DNA of 64,000 nt. It comes from Bacteroidales bacterium (GTDB taxonomy: Bacteria > Bacteroidota > Bacteroidia > Bacteroidales > UBA932). Position numbers and translations under genes: made by a program. This document shows, in pieces, positions 9,523-18,433 of this stretch (the first letter of the stretch is position 1; every line of letters begins with the position of its first letter). The stretch lies in contig JAMPAT010000001.1 of assembly GCA_023667095.1 (NCBI GenBank), positions 277,677 through 341,676 on the forward strand, given 5' to 3'. The notes below the pieces were generated by a model. The model searched no databases and was not told the DNA's origin. It was given only the letters and a program-made list of their open reading frames with translations.

Positions 9523-10236
9523 ATGGACAACTACAACACTTACGAAAGAGGGCAGGCACTGGACTTGCCACAGGCATTTTCCGTGCTGATGCGCAACGTC
9601 TATTCATGGATGACCGGAGGACTTCTGGTCACTGCATTCGTTGCATTGCTTGCGGCCAACAGCTATGAACTGATGTACGCCATAGCGTCCACACCTGCAC
9701 TGATGTGGGGACTGTTCATTGCAGAGCTTGCAGTGGTTCTGATCTTCACATCAAGAATCATGAAAATGTCGTTTGCCACGGCTGCAATACTGTTTGTCGC
9801 CTATGCAGTCCTGAACGGCCTGACACTGTCATTCATATTCATGGTCTACACTGCAGAAAGCATTGCACAGACATTCTTCATTACGGCAGGGACATTCGCC
9901 GGAATGTCATTGATAGGATATATGACCAAGAAGGACCTGTCCGCCATAGGACGGGCCTTGTATATGCTGCTCATAGGGCTGATTATCGCCACTGTTGTCA
10001 ACATATTCATGAAAAACTCAGGCCTTGCAATGATTCTGAACTATGCAGGAGTCATCATATTTACAGGACTGACAGCATACGACACGCAGAAGATAAAGAA
10101 TATGCTCCTTGAATCCAGCGCAGAAGGTGTAAATGAGCAGACCAACAAGCTTGCACTGCTCGGCAGCCTTAACCTCTACCTTGACTTCATCAACCTGTTC
10201 CTGTATCTGCTCAGGCTCTTCGGAAACAGGAAATAG
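9523..10236 (+). CDS. Bax inhibitor-1/YccA family membrane protein
   Basis: 237 residues from the ATG at 9523; the frame is open further up, but that region holds the promoter. Seven hydrophobic segments are evident, with the family signature around GVIIFTGLTAYDTQKIKNML and the C-terminal block LGSLNLYLDFINLFLYLLRL. Bacterial BI-1 proteins act as pH-sensitive calcium leak channels or bind FtsH; the role here is inferred from family only. It is followed 24 nt later by the SPFH lipoprotein gene on the same strand, which suggests co-transcription. Confidence 0.92.
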   Translation: MDNYNTYERGQALDLPQAFSVLMRNVYSWMTGGLLVTAFVALLAANSYELMYAIASTPALMWGLFIAELAVVLIFTSRIMKMSFATAAILFVAYAVLNGLTLSFIFMVYTAESIAQTFFITAGTFAGMSLIGYMTKKDLSAIGRALYMLLIGLIIATVVNIFMKNSGLAMILNYAGVIIFTGLTAYDTQKIKNMLLESSAEGVNEQTNKLALLGSLNLYLDFINLFLYLLRLFGNRK

Positions 10237-10260
10237 CCAATTACGACTTGATATACAGAT

Positions 10261-11067
10261 ATGAAAAAGAATATCATCAAATATGCTGCTGTCATCGTCA
10301 TGGCTGCTGCAATAATGGGATGCGAAAGGATTGATGCAGGATGCGAAGGCATAAGGGTCAATCTCTATGGCAACAACAAGGGCGTGGACCAGGTAAACCT
10401 CGTCACGGGAATGGTATGGTACAATCCACTGACCACTGCAGTCTACGAATACCCGATGTATGTACAGACTGTTGACTATCCACCGTTTGCAATCAATGCT
10501 AAAGACGGATCGAAATTTGTCGTGGACCCGACAATCAACATCAACCCTGTGGCCGGAAAGTCACCGGAGATTTTCAAGAAATACAGGAAGCCGCTGGAGG
10601 ATGTGATGCAAGATGTCCTGTACACGCATATAAAGAATGCATACCGGATCAAATTGAACAACTACACCACGGATGAACTTGTCAGCAAGAGGGAGGAATT
10701 TGAGAAGACCACAGAGGAATATCTGAGGGAAGTGCTTCTCAAGGAGAATTTCGAACTTGGAGAAATGACCTCCGGCCTCAAATACCCCGAGACACTTGAA
10801 GCAACGATAACCCAAAAGAACGAGGCTGTCCAGAAAGCACAGAAGGCAGCCAATGAACTGGAGATTGTGAAGGCTGAGGCAGAGAAGAAAATTGTTGCCG
10901 CCAGAGCAGAATATGAGGCTAACCTGCTCAAGACAAAGGCCTTGACACCACAGATTCTGGAACAGATGTGGATTGACAAGTGGAATGGTGAAGTCCCGAC
11001 AGTAATCACAGGCTCCAACACTTCTACATTCCTTGACCTCGGCCAGCTAAGGAAAGCCAAGAATTGA
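10261..11067 (+). CDS. SPFH/band-7 domain lipoprotein
   Basis: 268 residues. A lipoprotein signal ends AAAIMGC (Cys21). The body resembles prohibitin/stomatin SPFH proteins: GCEGIRVNLYGNNKGV, the central domain with VVDPTININPVAGKSPEIF, and then a long charged alpha-helical stretch (about 175-235, QKNEAVQKAQKAANELEIVK) likely to form a coiled coil, ending ALTPQILEQMWIDKWNG. SPFH proteins build ring scaffolds on membranes; here the lipid anchor would place it outside the cytoplasm. It sits just downstream of the BI-1 gene. As BI-1 and SPFH proteins can both interact with FtsH-type proteases, a membrane-quality link is possible but unproven. Confidence 0.85.
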   Translation: MKKNIIKYAAVIVMAAAIMGCERIDAGCEGIRVNLYGNNKGVDQVNLVTGMVWYNPLTTAVYEYPMYVQTVDYPPFAINAKDGSKFVVDPTININPVAGKSPEIFKKYRKPLEDVMQDVLYTHIKNAYRIKLNNYTTDELVSKREEFEKTTEEYLREVLLKENFELGEMTSGLKYPETLEATITQKNEAVQKAQKAANELEIVKAEAEKKIVAARAEYEANLLKTKALTPQILEQMWIDKWNGEVPTVITGSNTSTFLDLGQLRKAKN

Positions 11068-11479
11068 CAGATACTTTAGATTGATGCCGCTGCCGGTTTG
11101 GCGTTGAGCCATTTGTTGCCCCAAATGTCTACCGGACTGAAATCCCAATGCACAATCAAGACTGATATTATGATTGAGCTATTGGAAGAGGTTAAAGAAG
11201 TGGCAATTGAGTGAGCACACCCCAAACACATAAACATCTAACGGACAATTATTTCCATTTTTAAAGTGTGCCAAAGCGGCCCAATTTCAGTACCATCTGG
11301 CACACAAAATACCATTCTACGCTCTCCAAGGCACATTCGCGTGCTCACTCATTGGCAAACCACCATCCTGTCCAGACTTTGCAATATCTTGTCTTCCTGT
11401 ATTTTTTAGGGGGGGAGGTAACACAGGGGAATCCCGGCGATCCACATTACCCAGATGCATGGACATCCCCGTCATACCC
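11068..11479. other. Gene-free stretch with inverted repeats and possible gene remnant
   Basis: No intact gene is visible. The stretch 11080-11215 has a short broken frame ending IMIELLEEVKEVAIE before a stop and looks like the worn 3' end of a lost gene. The rest contains the nested inverted repeats listed separately, then low-information sequence including a run of seven G residues near 11412. Confidence 0.4.
11208..11351. repeat. Nested inverted repeats, MITE-like
   Basis: The outer arms are perfect over 11 bp: TGAGTGAGCAC (11208-11218) and GTGCTCACTCA (11341-11351). Inside, GTGTGCCA (11266-11273) pairs with TGGCACAC (11298-11305). The 144-bp unit with terminal inverted repeats and no coding capacity resembles a miniature element, but I cannot see a clear target-site duplication. 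Confidence 0.45.
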
Positions 11480-11511
11480 AAAAAAGAGGACACTCTTTCG
11501 AATGTCCTCTT
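11480..11511 (-). terminator. Terminator of tRNA-Leu(GAG)
   Basis: A 9-bp perfect stem (AAGAGGACA / TGTCCTCTT) is followed on the minus strand by a U tract (A-run 11480-11485 on the plus strand), directly downstream of the tRNA. Confidence 0.85.
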
Positions 11512-11513
11512 AG

Positions 11514-11596
11514 TGCGGATGGCGAGACTCGAACTCGCACAGGATAACTCCCACTACCCCCTCAAAGTAGCGCGTCTACCATTTCGCCACATCCGC
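11514..11596 (-). tRNA. tRNA-Leu (anticodon GAG)
   Basis: 83 nt. The acceptor stem GCGGATG pairs with CATCCGC. The D-loop region GCGAAATGGTAGACGCGC, the anticodon loop with GAG, a long variable arm and the T-loop GTTCGAGTC are all visible; the long variable arm confirms the Leu class. CCA is not encoded. It reads CUC/CUU codons. It has its own promoter and terminator, so it is a single-gene unit. Confidence 0.97.
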
Positions 11597-11611
11597 TTTG
11601 ATTTGGGATTG

Positions 11612-11642
11612 CAAAGATAGACATGATTTTTTAAACCGCAAA
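11612..11642 (-). promoter_or_regulatory. Promoter of tRNA-Leu(GAG)
   Basis: A perfect consensus on the minus strand: TTTG (11639-11642), 19 nt, TATCTTTG (11612-11619). The predicted start is about 9 nt before the mature tRNA 5' end. Confidence 0.8.
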
Positions 11643-11666
11643 ATTATTTTAGATTTTTTTGCAAAA

Positions 11667-12122
11667 TTATTTGATTTTTGTCCATGAGACCGTTTCCGAT
11701 ATGCCGAGAAGCGAACCTCTAAGCTTCAATTTTCCGTCATCACCGAAAGAACATTTTACATTTGCCTTTATTCCACGTATGGGGTCATAGACTTTTCCTC
11801 CATCCCAGCACTTCTTCCCGCTGTTATATCCAAGGTTCCACACTAGGAGAATCTTGTCACATGGTGTATTCCTCAGGCTTTTGTCCGGATTCTTTTCATC
11901 AAGACGCTTCTTGCCATTCTTGTCCTTGTCATTTTTCACCCAGAACACCTGCGCCTTGTAGGTCCCGTCGGATTCCTTTGTAAAACGCACCTTGCTCTGC
12001 TCTCCGTCGCGTTCGACATAATAGTCACCCAATATACTGTCTGCAACAGAATTCAGGTCCTGGGCTGTCAGTGCAAGCACAGGCACCATTGCGCATAGAA
12101 TTGAAATAAATATCTTTTTCAT
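11667..12122 (-). CDS. DUF2147 family secreted protein
   Basis: 151 residues from the ATG at 12122; the open frame extends further up but this ATG opens a signal peptide (MKKIFISILCAMVPVLALTA). The mature part follows the DUF2147 pattern: ADSILGDYYVERDGEQSKVR, YKAQVFWVKNDKDKNGKKRL, CDKILLVWNL, and WDGGKVYDPIRGIKANVKCS ending in RGSLLGISETVSW. This is a small beta-barrel-like periplasmic family of unknown function, common in Bacteroidota and Proteobacteria. It is a single gene between tRNA-Leu and rpsP. Confidence 0.88.
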   Translation of the reverse strand: MKKIFISILCAMVPVLALTAQDLNSVADSILGDYYVERDGEQSKVRFTKESDGTYKAQVFWVKNDKDKNGKKRLDEKNPDKSLRNTPCDKILLVWNLGYNSGKKCWDGGKVYDPIRGIKANVKCSFGDDGKLKLRGSLLGISETVSWTKIK

Positions 12123-12274
12123 AATACACTGTTTTTTTAATGTCGTGGGCCATATACCATAATCTTGCCAAACAGTACGCATGCGGCAAACATGGCTTTC
12201 CGTACAATGCAGCCGGTCATTAGGCTGCCTGCCATGGCTCCCAGGCGCACATTCTGCCATAGTCTACGGAAAGG

Positions 12275-12306
12275 GTTGCAAATTTAGATAAGATTCCGTA
12301 AATTTG
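12275..12306 (+). promoter_or_regulatory. Promoter of rpsP-rimM
   Basis: GTTG (12275-12278), 20 nt, TAAATTTG (12299-12306). The predicted start near 12313 gives a leader of about 55 nt. The leader is A/T rich with no Shine-Dalgarno sequence before the ATG. Confidence 0.65.
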
Positions 12307-12367
12307 CACGTTTTTCCTCGGGAAGGAAAACACAGGTTATTTTATAAATTCATTAAAACAGATTACA

Positions 12368-12919
12368 ATGGCTGTTAAAATTCGTCTTCAGCGCCACGGA
12401 AAAAAGAATTTCGCATTCTACCACATTGTCGTGGCTGACTCACGCGCACCTCGCGATGGTCGTTTCATTGAGCAGATTGGCTCCTACAACCCTAACACAA
12501 ACCCTGCAACTATCGTCCTCAACTCAGACAGGGCACTTGCATGGCTTAACGTAGGTGCGCAGCCAACCCTCGTCACACGCCGTATCCTCTCCTATGAGGG
12601 AGTTCTCCTGCGCAAACACCTCCAGGGCGGAGTTGCAAAGGGAGCATTCACACAGGAAGAGGCTGACAAGAAATTCGAGGCTTGGAAAGCTCAGAAAGAC
12701 GCAAAGGTCAATGCCAAGAAAGAAGGTCTCGTAAAGGAGGCAGACGCCAAGGCCAAGGCTGCAATAGAGGCTGAGGCAAAGGTTAACCAGGAAAGGGCTG
12801 AAGCTCTTGCAAAGAAGAAAGCAGAGGCTGAGGAAGCTGCAAAGGCTGCTGCCGAGGCTGCCGCTGCTGAGAAGGCTGCAAAAGAGGCAGAAGCATCTGC
12901 TGAGAACACCGAGGCGTAA
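12368..12919 (+). CDS. rpsP: 30S ribosomal protein S16
   Basis: 183 residues, against about 82 in E. coli. The N-terminal 85 residues are a standard S16 ([40 protein letters not shown], and [12 protein letters not shown]). The remaining 95 residues are an Ala/Lys/Glu-rich, probably helical extension (repeats of AKAAAEAA type), as seen in other Bacteroidota S16 proteins. It binds 16S rRNA in the 5' domain of the small subunit. The stop overlaps the rimM start by 1 nt (TAATG). Confidence 0.97.
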   Translation: MAVKIRLQRHGKKNFAFYHIVVADSRAPRDGRFIEQIGSYNPNTNPATIVLNSDRALAWLNVGAQPTLVTRRILSYEGVLLRKHLQGGVAKGAFTQEEADKKFEAWKAQKDAKVNAKKEGLVKEADAKAKAAIEAEAKVNQERAEALAKKKAEAEEAAKAAAEAAAAEKAAKEAEASAENTEA

Positions 12920-13452
12920 TGTCCCAGGAGGAGAATCACAAGCTGCTTAAGGTTGCACAGGTACTGAAATCCAACGGTACCGACGGTGAAATTGTAATAG
13001 GCACACGTGAAATATCCCCCGATGACATCAACCTGAAGGAACCGGTATTCATCCATTTTGATGGACTGCCGGTTCCATTTTTTATTGAATCACTTGTAAA
13101 GAGAGGCAACAACAAGGCATTGGTGCACCTTACGGACATTTCCTCATTTGAAGATTCAGAGGAAATCATAGGGCGCGGAATATTCGCAGAAAGCAGCAGC
13201 ATTGACGTTGACTATGAAGAGGATGACTTTTCCGCCCTTATCGGCTGGAAACTGTACTCAGCTGGAGAAGACGGAGATGAGGAAGTTGGAGAGATTACAG
13301 ATTTCCTTGACATACCGAACAATCCGTGCATAGAGGTTATTACAGACAATGGAGCAGTCAATATCCCTCTCCATGAAGACCTTATCCTGTCCATTGATCC
13401 GGTAAACCAGGAAATCGTGATGGAAATCCCATCTGGCCTGCTTGAACTATAG
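12919..13452 (+). CDS. rimM: Ribosome maturation factor RimM
   Basis: 177 residues. The N-terminal RimM domain (VAQVLKSNGTDGEIVIGTRE, EPVFIHFDGLPVPFFIESLV) is followed by a PRC-barrel-like C-terminal domain (ALIGWKLYSAGEDGDEEVGE, then FLDIPNNPCIEV and NIPLHEDLILSIDPVNQEI). It assists maturation of the 30S head and interacts with S19. The rpsP-rimM pairing is conserved in bacteria and supports the call. In many bacteria trmD and rplS follow; here a terminator follows at 13651 instead. Confidence 0.95.
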   Translation: MSQEENHKLLKVAQVLKSNGTDGEIVIGTREISPDDINLKEPVFIHFDGLPVPFFIESLVKRGNNKALVHLTDISSFEDSEEIIGRGIFAESSSIDVDYEEDDFSALIGWKLYSAGEDGDEEVGEITDFLDIPNNPCIEVITDNGAVNIPLHEDLILSIDPVNQEIVMEIPSGLLEL

Positions 13453-13650
13453 ATGGCAGCCAGTACTTCAATACAGGAAGAGCCCGGTTGAAGGGTCTGT
13501 TTTTCGAATGAGGCTGTCTAACAGGTAGCCTGTAAAGTCTTCGCCCCATTACCCTGGCTTGAGTGATTCCCAATTCAGGACACCTGGACACTTCGGGTGA
13601 AAAATTTGCACCTCAAAGCTACACCTGGACATCCATGGGTCAGATTGTCA

Positions 13651-13690
13651 AAAAGCGGGCAGTTCCAAGTCTTTGGAGCTGCCCGCTTTT
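13651..13690. terminator. Strong bidirectional terminator between rimM and the DUF4465 gene
   Basis: A perfect 12-bp stem AAAAGCGGGCAG / CTGCCCGCTTTT with a further inner stem TCCAA/TTGGA. A-run and T-run on either side let it serve the convergent genes on both strands. The 200 nt between rimM and this hairpin show nothing else recognisable. Confidence 0.85.
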
Positions 13691-13706
13691 CATCAATTGC
13701 ATTACG

Positions 13707-14435
13707 CTATTCTTCCTTTATATGTATCTTGGCAACAAGGTTGTCAAGGCAGAAATATCTCGGCACGCCGTCACCGGAAGTCTCAAGATGGAAGTCAATT
13801 GCATCTATATTGCCTAATTTACTGAGTGAAACAGTTTTCCAGGCCACGTTGACGCTATCCTTTGAAGCCAGGCAATATTTGGCTTCACCTGTCTTGGAGC
13901 CATTGAGATAGCCTGTAATGGTAAGATTAAGGTATTCGTCATTGTCCTTGGCAGCAGAGCCTTCATCAAGAAAATATTTCACAACCGGCTGTGTATTTGT
14001 CACCATACAATATACAGGCGTACATGTTCCTTTGGAAGCCATTGAGAAAACGGCTCCATGCTCCGGTTTCCGTGCACTGTCGTAAAAGACAGCACAGCCG
14101 TCAACTACCGAGCCTGTAGATGTTGACAATGGATTCGTATAGACTGTAAAGTCCGGATATTTATTGTCATCAGCGACGACAAGTGAACTGTCGCGCTTCA
14201 TTGAAATCACAAAGCCGCCAAAGAATTCACCGGTGTTCTCATCTATATTTGCAAGGAACTGCAGTCCGGTAGAAGAGTCTGCAAGAGTATTTATATATAC
14301 GCTGTCAGGGAAATTCTTTGGATCATACGCATAATTGAATCCTGCAACGCCTGTAAAGTTAGCCTCATAGTAAGCTCCTTTGAAACATGCCGTACAAAGT
14401 ACAGCAAAGGCCATAAGGCCAATAATCTTCTTCAT
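13707..14435 (-). CDS. DUF4465 domain lipoprotein
   Basis: 242 residues from the ATG at 14435 (an in-frame ATG lies 24 nt up). A lipoprotein signal ends VLCTAC. The body shows the DUF4465 features: GEFFGGFVISMKRDSS, SVVDGCAVFYDS, EYLNLTITGYLNGSKTGEAK, and the end IDFHLETSGDGVPRYFCLDN. This is a Bacteroidota/Planctomycete family of beta-sandwich surface proteins with unknown function, sometimes found near vitamin B12 uptake genes. No such neighbours are seen here. It is probably surface exposed or periplasmic. Confidence 0.85.
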   Translation of the reverse strand: MKKIIGLMAFAVLCTACFKGAYYEANFTGVAGFNYAYDPKNFPDSVYINTLADSSTGLQFLANIDENTGEFFGGFVISMKRDSSLVVADDNKYPDFTVYTNPLSTSTGSVVDGCAVFYDSARKPEHGAVFSMASKGTCTPVYCMVTNTQPVVKYFLDEGSAAKDNDEYLNLTITGYLNGSKTGEAKYCLASKDSVNVAWKTVSLSKLGNIDAIDFHLETSGDGVPRYFCLDNLVAKIHIKEE

Positions 14436-14548
14436 AATATATACTTTAAATATTTTCAACTAAACTCTACCCGCTATCCGGAGCGGACAAAATGCTAATA
14501 TAGGACAAAAATGCCAAAGCACAAAGAAAACAGGCTACAGATGCTTTG

Positions 14549-15460
14549 CTACAGCAAAATTTTGCACACATACGTTGCAGGCCCTGTCAGCCATACATCT
14601 TCAGCTCCGCCTTCAACCGGGCTGAAATCAACTGCAAGCCTGTCACGCAGGGCCTTCACATCCACATGTACATGCCCTGCCCCAAAATCGTGGAATATAC
14701 CGGCAGATTTCCGTGCCTCCCCAGAGCCACAATGATGCCACATAGCTATTGCAGAGGCTGTTATACCTGTACCGCAGGCGTATGTTTCCGCCTCGACCCC
14801 CTTTTCGTATGTCCTTACATGCAGACATCCTCCACAAGGCTCCACGAAGTTGACATTTGTCCCGGCCGGAGCAAACTCCTCCATATAACGTATACGCCGC
14901 CCTTCACCAAAGACATCGTAATCATCCATGGAAACAACCGGCATTACAAAATGCCTTGTACCAGTATCAAGAAAATAGCCCTCAGGTACACCTGTGACCT
15001 GGTCATCCTTCCCGTACCGTACTATGCCGGCAACATCTTTCATTTTCAATTTCACTACCTTTGATTTCTCTGATGCAGAAAGGATTTCTGCATCGTGAGG
15101 GCCATCGGCAGCCTCAAATCTGAAATTATGGACCCCACAGTCTGCAGCAAAGGCCACAATACATCGTCCTCCATTGCCGCACATCATTCCTCCAGATCCG
15201 TCAGAGTTGTAATACACCATCCGGAAATCAAGACGGCCAGATGTCTCAAGAAGCATTAATCCGTCTGCTCCGATGCCGTACCTTCGGTCACACAGCTGCG
15301 CTATACGTCCGGAAGACAGGAAGTTTTCAGTTCCGCCATCAACGGAAACACCTGTATTTGCAACAGTACTTTTGATAGCGTCCCCATGCACTATGCGGCC
15401 GTCCCTGTTGTCTATGACAAGGAAATCATTTCCGGCCCCCTGATATTTATATAGTTCCAT
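14549..15460 (-). CDS. dapF: Diaminopimelate epimerase
   Basis: 303 residues from the ATG at 15460 (the frame opens with a TTG 15 nt up). Both catalytic cysteines are present: Cys94 in MMCGNGGRC and Cys229 in ACGTGITA. The substrate-binding segments KYQGAGNDFLVIDN and GIGADGLMLLE are intact. It converts LL-DAP to meso-DAP, the direct precursor of lysine and of the peptidoglycan cross-link residue. It is somewhat longer than the usual 270-280 residues, mainly through a segment near 30-50. It is the last gene of the lysine operon, 17 nt after the aminotransferase. Confidence 0.95.
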   Translation of the reverse strand: MELYKYQGAGNDFLVIDNRDGRIVHGDAIKSTVANTGVSVDGGTENFLSSGRIAQLCDRRYGIGADGLMLLETSGRLDFRMVYYNSDGSGGMMCGNGGRCIVAFAADCGVHNFRFEAADGPHDAEILSASEKSKVVKLKMKDVAGIVRYGKDDQVTGVPEGYFLDTGTRHFVMPVVSMDDYDVFGEGRRIRYMEEFAPAGTNVNFVEPCGGCLHVRTYEKGVEAETYACGTGITASAIAMWHHCGSGEARKSAGIFHDFGAGHVHVDVKALRDRLAVDFSPVEGGAEDVWLTGPATYVCKILL

Positions 15461-15477
15461 TTCCTTGAATTCCAATA

Positions 15478-16689
15478 TTACACATCATGCACTGAATTGC
15501 CCAAATGCCGGTCCAGCAGGGAAGCAAGGAGTACAATCCCCTCACGGATACGCTCCGGCGGCATGAATGAGAAATTAAGCCTCATTGTATTCAGCCCTGT
15601 TCCATCAGTATGGAAGAATGAACCGGCCACATACGCCACACCGGCATCCAGGGCCTCGTCATAGAATTTCACAGCATCAAACCCCTCAGGCATGCTCAGG
15701 AAAAGGAAAAGCCCTCCTTCCGGATGTGTCCATGTCACGCCTTCGGGCATATATTCATCAAGAAGCGAAAGCATCAGGTCCCTCTTTGAGCGGTACAGAT
15801 CTATGCTCTTTGCAAGATTGGCATCAAGCCTGCCGGAAGCCATGAACTCCGCAGCGACATACTGGTCAAATACAGGAGGACACAGGTCAAGCGACTGCTT
15901 GCACACATATATCTTGTCCAGCAGCCCTGGATTACAGAAAATCCATCCGAGCCTGAATCCTGGAGCCATTATCTTTGAGAAAGAGCCAAGATGCAGTACT
16001 ATGTCAGGGTCAAGAGAATATATTGTCGGTACATGTTCACCCTCATAACGGAGTTCACGGTAAGGGGCATCCTCGACAATCAGGAATCCATATTTGCGGG
16101 CCAGCCCTACAAGAATCTCCCTGTGCGAAAGGCTGAGTGTTTCTCCTGAGGGATTCTGGAAATCTGCAATCGCATAAAGGAACTTTATCTTCTTTCCTGC
16201 AGCAAGACATTCGACTATGGCATCTTCCCATGAACGGGAAAATGCCTCAGGGTCAGCAGCAGCCCTGACTCCAACCACATCGGCCCTATACGAACGGAAA
16301 GACTGCAGTGCACCGAGATATGAAGGATTTGAGGCAAGTATCACATCGCCGGGATCAACAAGGACCCTTGTGCATACATCTATTCCCTGCTGCGATGATG
16401 ATGTAACCTGTATCCTCTCCAGCGGCACACCATATCTTTCCGACAGGGACTCCCTCAATTCCGGGACTCCCTGGGTCGCTCCATATTGGAAGGCCTTGCC
16501 GCCATTCCTGGCAATCACATTCTGCATAATTTCACCGAACTGGCCAAGCGGGAAAGTCTCTGCAGATGGATATCCGCCTGCAAATGAATATATTGCATTC
16601 AGGTCCACCCTCTTGAATATTTCCCTTACCGGCGAACGGAAAAAAGAGCCTGTGTCTTCAGAAAAAAGCCTGTTATAATCCATTCCCAT
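15478..16689 (-). CDS. PLP-dependent aminotransferase, probable N-succinyl-LL-DAP aminotransferase of the operon
   Basis: 403 residues from the ATG at 16689 (TTG 18 nt up; another ATG 6 nt down). Fold-type I class I/II aminotransferase of the 2-aminoadipate/MocR-like branch: NAIYSFAGGYPSAETFPLGQ, TSSSQQGIDVCTRVLVDPGD, DFQNPSGETLSL, and the PLP lysine in LGSFSKIMAPGFRLGW. It lies between dapD and dapF, where a DapC activity is needed for the succinylase branch, and no other aminotransferase is in the operon. The DapC role is therefore an inference from context; the family itself also includes aminoadipate and aromatic aminotransferases. Confidence 0.82.
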   Translation of the reverse strand: MGMDYNRLFSEDTGSFFRSPVREIFKRVDLNAIYSFAGGYPSAETFPLGQFGEIMQNVIARNGGKAFQYGATQGVPELRESLSERYGVPLERIQVTSSSQQGIDVCTRVLVDPGDVILASNPSYLGALQSFRSYRADVVGVRAAADPEAFSRSWEDAIVECLAAGKKIKFLYAIADFQNPSGETLSLSHREILVGLARKYGFLIVEDAPYRELRYEGEHVPTIYSLDPDIVLHLGSFSKIMAPGFRLGWIFCNPGLLDKIYVCKQSLDLCPPVFDQYVAAEFMASGRLDANLAKSIDLYRSKRDLMLSLLDEYMPEGVTWTHPEGGLFLFLSMPEGFDAVKFYDEALDAGVAYVAGSFFHTDGTGLNTMRLNFSFMPPERIREGIVLLASLLDRHLGNSVHDV

Positions 16690-16730
16690 CAACGATTTCA
16701 CTGACAAAATTTAACATTGCCGCATTCAAC

Positions 16731-17507
16731 TTAACGCAGCAAATCCTCAAGCACTACTGAAGCAGAAGTCTTGGCATCACGGTATTTAACAATCACAGGC
16801 GTATAGAGATGTATTCCCTGCGCAGCACCTGGCCCCTTGGTCACCGGACGGCTTCCGGAGACAACCACAGCACCCTCAGGGACAACCATCTGCCCGTTTT
16901 CGTCTGCACGGATGTATTCCCCTGTAGTGGCATCAAATATTGCTGTAGATGAATTGATTATGACGCCTGTCCCTATTACTGCATTCTCCTTTACAATCGT
17001 TCCTTCATATATTCCGCAGTTTCCTCCTATGAATACATTGTCCTCGATTATGACAGGCAATGCTCCTACTGGTTCAAGCACCCCTCCGAGCTGCGACGCA
17101 GCAGACAGGTGGACATGTTTTCCGACCTGTGCACATGAGCCTACAAGCGCGTGCGAATCAATCATTGTATCGGAATCTACATACGCACCCACATTAATAT
17201 AGGAAGGAGGCATGACGATTACTGAAGGGGCAAGATATGCTCCTCTCCTCACCGTGCTTCCACCTGGTACAATCCTGACACTGTCAGCTGCAGTGAATTT
17301 TCTTGCAGGGAAAGTATCCTTGTCGAAAAATGAAAAGGCTCCGTCCGACATGTCATGCAGTTTTCCGAGACGGAAACCGGCGAGTATGGCCTCCTTGATC
17401 CAGGAATTCACGACCCATTTGCCGTCAATCTTCTCCGCTATCCTTATATCTCCTTTTTCAAGGCCGGACATCACCTCATTGAATCTGTCCAAATCCATAT
17501 TACTCAT
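16731..17507 (-). CDS. dapD: 2,3,4,5-tetrahydropyridine-2,6-dicarboxylate N-succinyltransferase
   Basis: 258 residues. The N-terminal helical domain is followed by the left-handed beta-helix of hexapeptide repeats: [60 protein letters not shown], and the C-terminal [20 protein letters not shown]. The enzyme transfers succinyl from succinyl-CoA to tetrahydrodipicolinate, committing the operon to the succinylated DAP route. The 5' end overlaps the 3' end of dapA by 8 nt, which indicates tight co-translation. Confidence 0.95.
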   Translation of the reverse strand: MSNMDLDRFNEVMSGLEKGDIRIAEKIDGKWVVNSWIKEAILAGFRLGKLHDMSDGAFSFFDKDTFPARKFTAADSVRIVPGGSTVRRGAYLAPSVIVMPPSYINVGAYVDSDTMIDSHALVGSCAQVGKHVHLSAASQLGGVLEPVGALPVIIEDNVFIGGNCGIYEGTIVKENAVIGTGVIINSSTAIFDATTGEYIRADENGQMVVPEGAVVVSGSRPVTKGPGAAQGIHLYTPVIVKYRDAKTSASVVLEDLLR

Positions 17508-18378
17508 ATTTCAGGTCATTGATTGTCTTTACCATTATATCATAAGTGGAATCCTCACATGATGTGAGGGGAAGCCTAAGCTCGTTTTCCATGAGCCCCA
17601 TCGCAGAAAGGCCGGCCTTGACCGGAATAGGATTGCTCTCGATGAAGCAGTTTTCAAACAACGGCATCAGCCTGGCATTCAATGCATCTGCTTCTTTGAA
17701 ATTTCCTTCAGATGCAGCCTCTGTCATCTTGACAAGAAGTCCCGGGGCGATATTTGAAGCCACGCTTATGACACCTGCGCCTCCCATTTTCATGATGTCG
17801 ACTGTCTGGTCATCATTGCCGCTCAGCACGGAAAATCCGTCCGGTGCACCTAAAATGATTTCCTTTATCTGTCCCAGATTTCCGGAAGCCTCCTTTATCG
17901 CTACAATATTCTCTATCTCAGCAAGTTTCAGTGTAGTTTCAGCTTTCATGTCAGTACCTGTCCTTCCAGGGACATTATAGAGTACGACAGGCTTGTCGGT
18001 CTCCGATGCAACCGCCTTGAAATATTCATATTGCCCCCTTGCAGTAGGCTTGTTATAGTAAGGTACGACCACAAGGAACATGTCTGCCTCGTTCAGGAGC
18101 CTCATGTTCCGGATTGTCTGCTTCAGGGAGTTCGTCCCGACTCCAGCCAGGATAGTCCGGTCTCCGGCAATTTCCCTCGTCAGTTCAAGCAACTTCTGCT
18201 TTTCATCGTCTTCCAGGCAAGGCGTTTCTGCAGTTGAGCCCAGCGGGACAAGAAAGTGAATACCGGCCTTGACCTGCCTTTCAACTAAGGTTGCATATGC
18301 CTTGTAGTCAACGTCACCGTTCCTGAAAGGTGTGACCAATGCTGTTCCGCACCCTGACAACACAAATCTATTGTTCAT
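17500..18378 (-). CDS. dapA: 4-hydroxy-tetrahydrodipicolinate synthase
   Basis: 292 residues, the usual family length. The Schiff-base lysine is Lys162 in VAIKEASGN; the catalytic tyrosines are Tyr134 in YNVPGRTG and Tyr108 in VVPYYNKPT; the TALVTPF and GSTAETPCL motifs are present. It condenses pyruvate with aspartate semialdehyde, the first step specific to lysine and DAP. It is separated from dapB by 55 nt and overlaps dapD. Confidence 0.97.
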   Translation of the reverse strand: MNNRFVLSGCGTALVTPFRNGDVDYKAYATLVERQVKAGIHFLVPLGSTAETPCLEDDEKQKLLELTREIAGDRTILAGVGTNSLKQTIRNMRLLNEADMFLVVVPYYNKPTARGQYEYFKAVASETDKPVVLYNVPGRTGTDMKAETTLKLAEIENIVAIKEASGNLGQIKEIILGAPDGFSVLSGNDDQTVDIMKMGGAGVISVASNIAPGLLVKMTEAASEGNFKEADALNARLMPLFENCFIESNPIPVKAGLSAMGLMENELRLPLTSCEDSTYDIMVKTINDLKYE

Positions 18379-18433
18379 TGCTCTTGAAATCTATTTTAAA
18401 GTTCATGTTAAAACACCGATGAGTACAACAGCC

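Noticed and set aside
12123..12260. 46-codon N-terminal extension of the DUF2147 gene
   Set aside because: The downstream ATG starts a normal signal peptide; the extension would put charged residues ahead of it.
14546..15064. Plus-strand open frame opposite dapF
   Set aside because: It is antisense to a gene with all catalytic residues in place; composition is that of a shadow frame.
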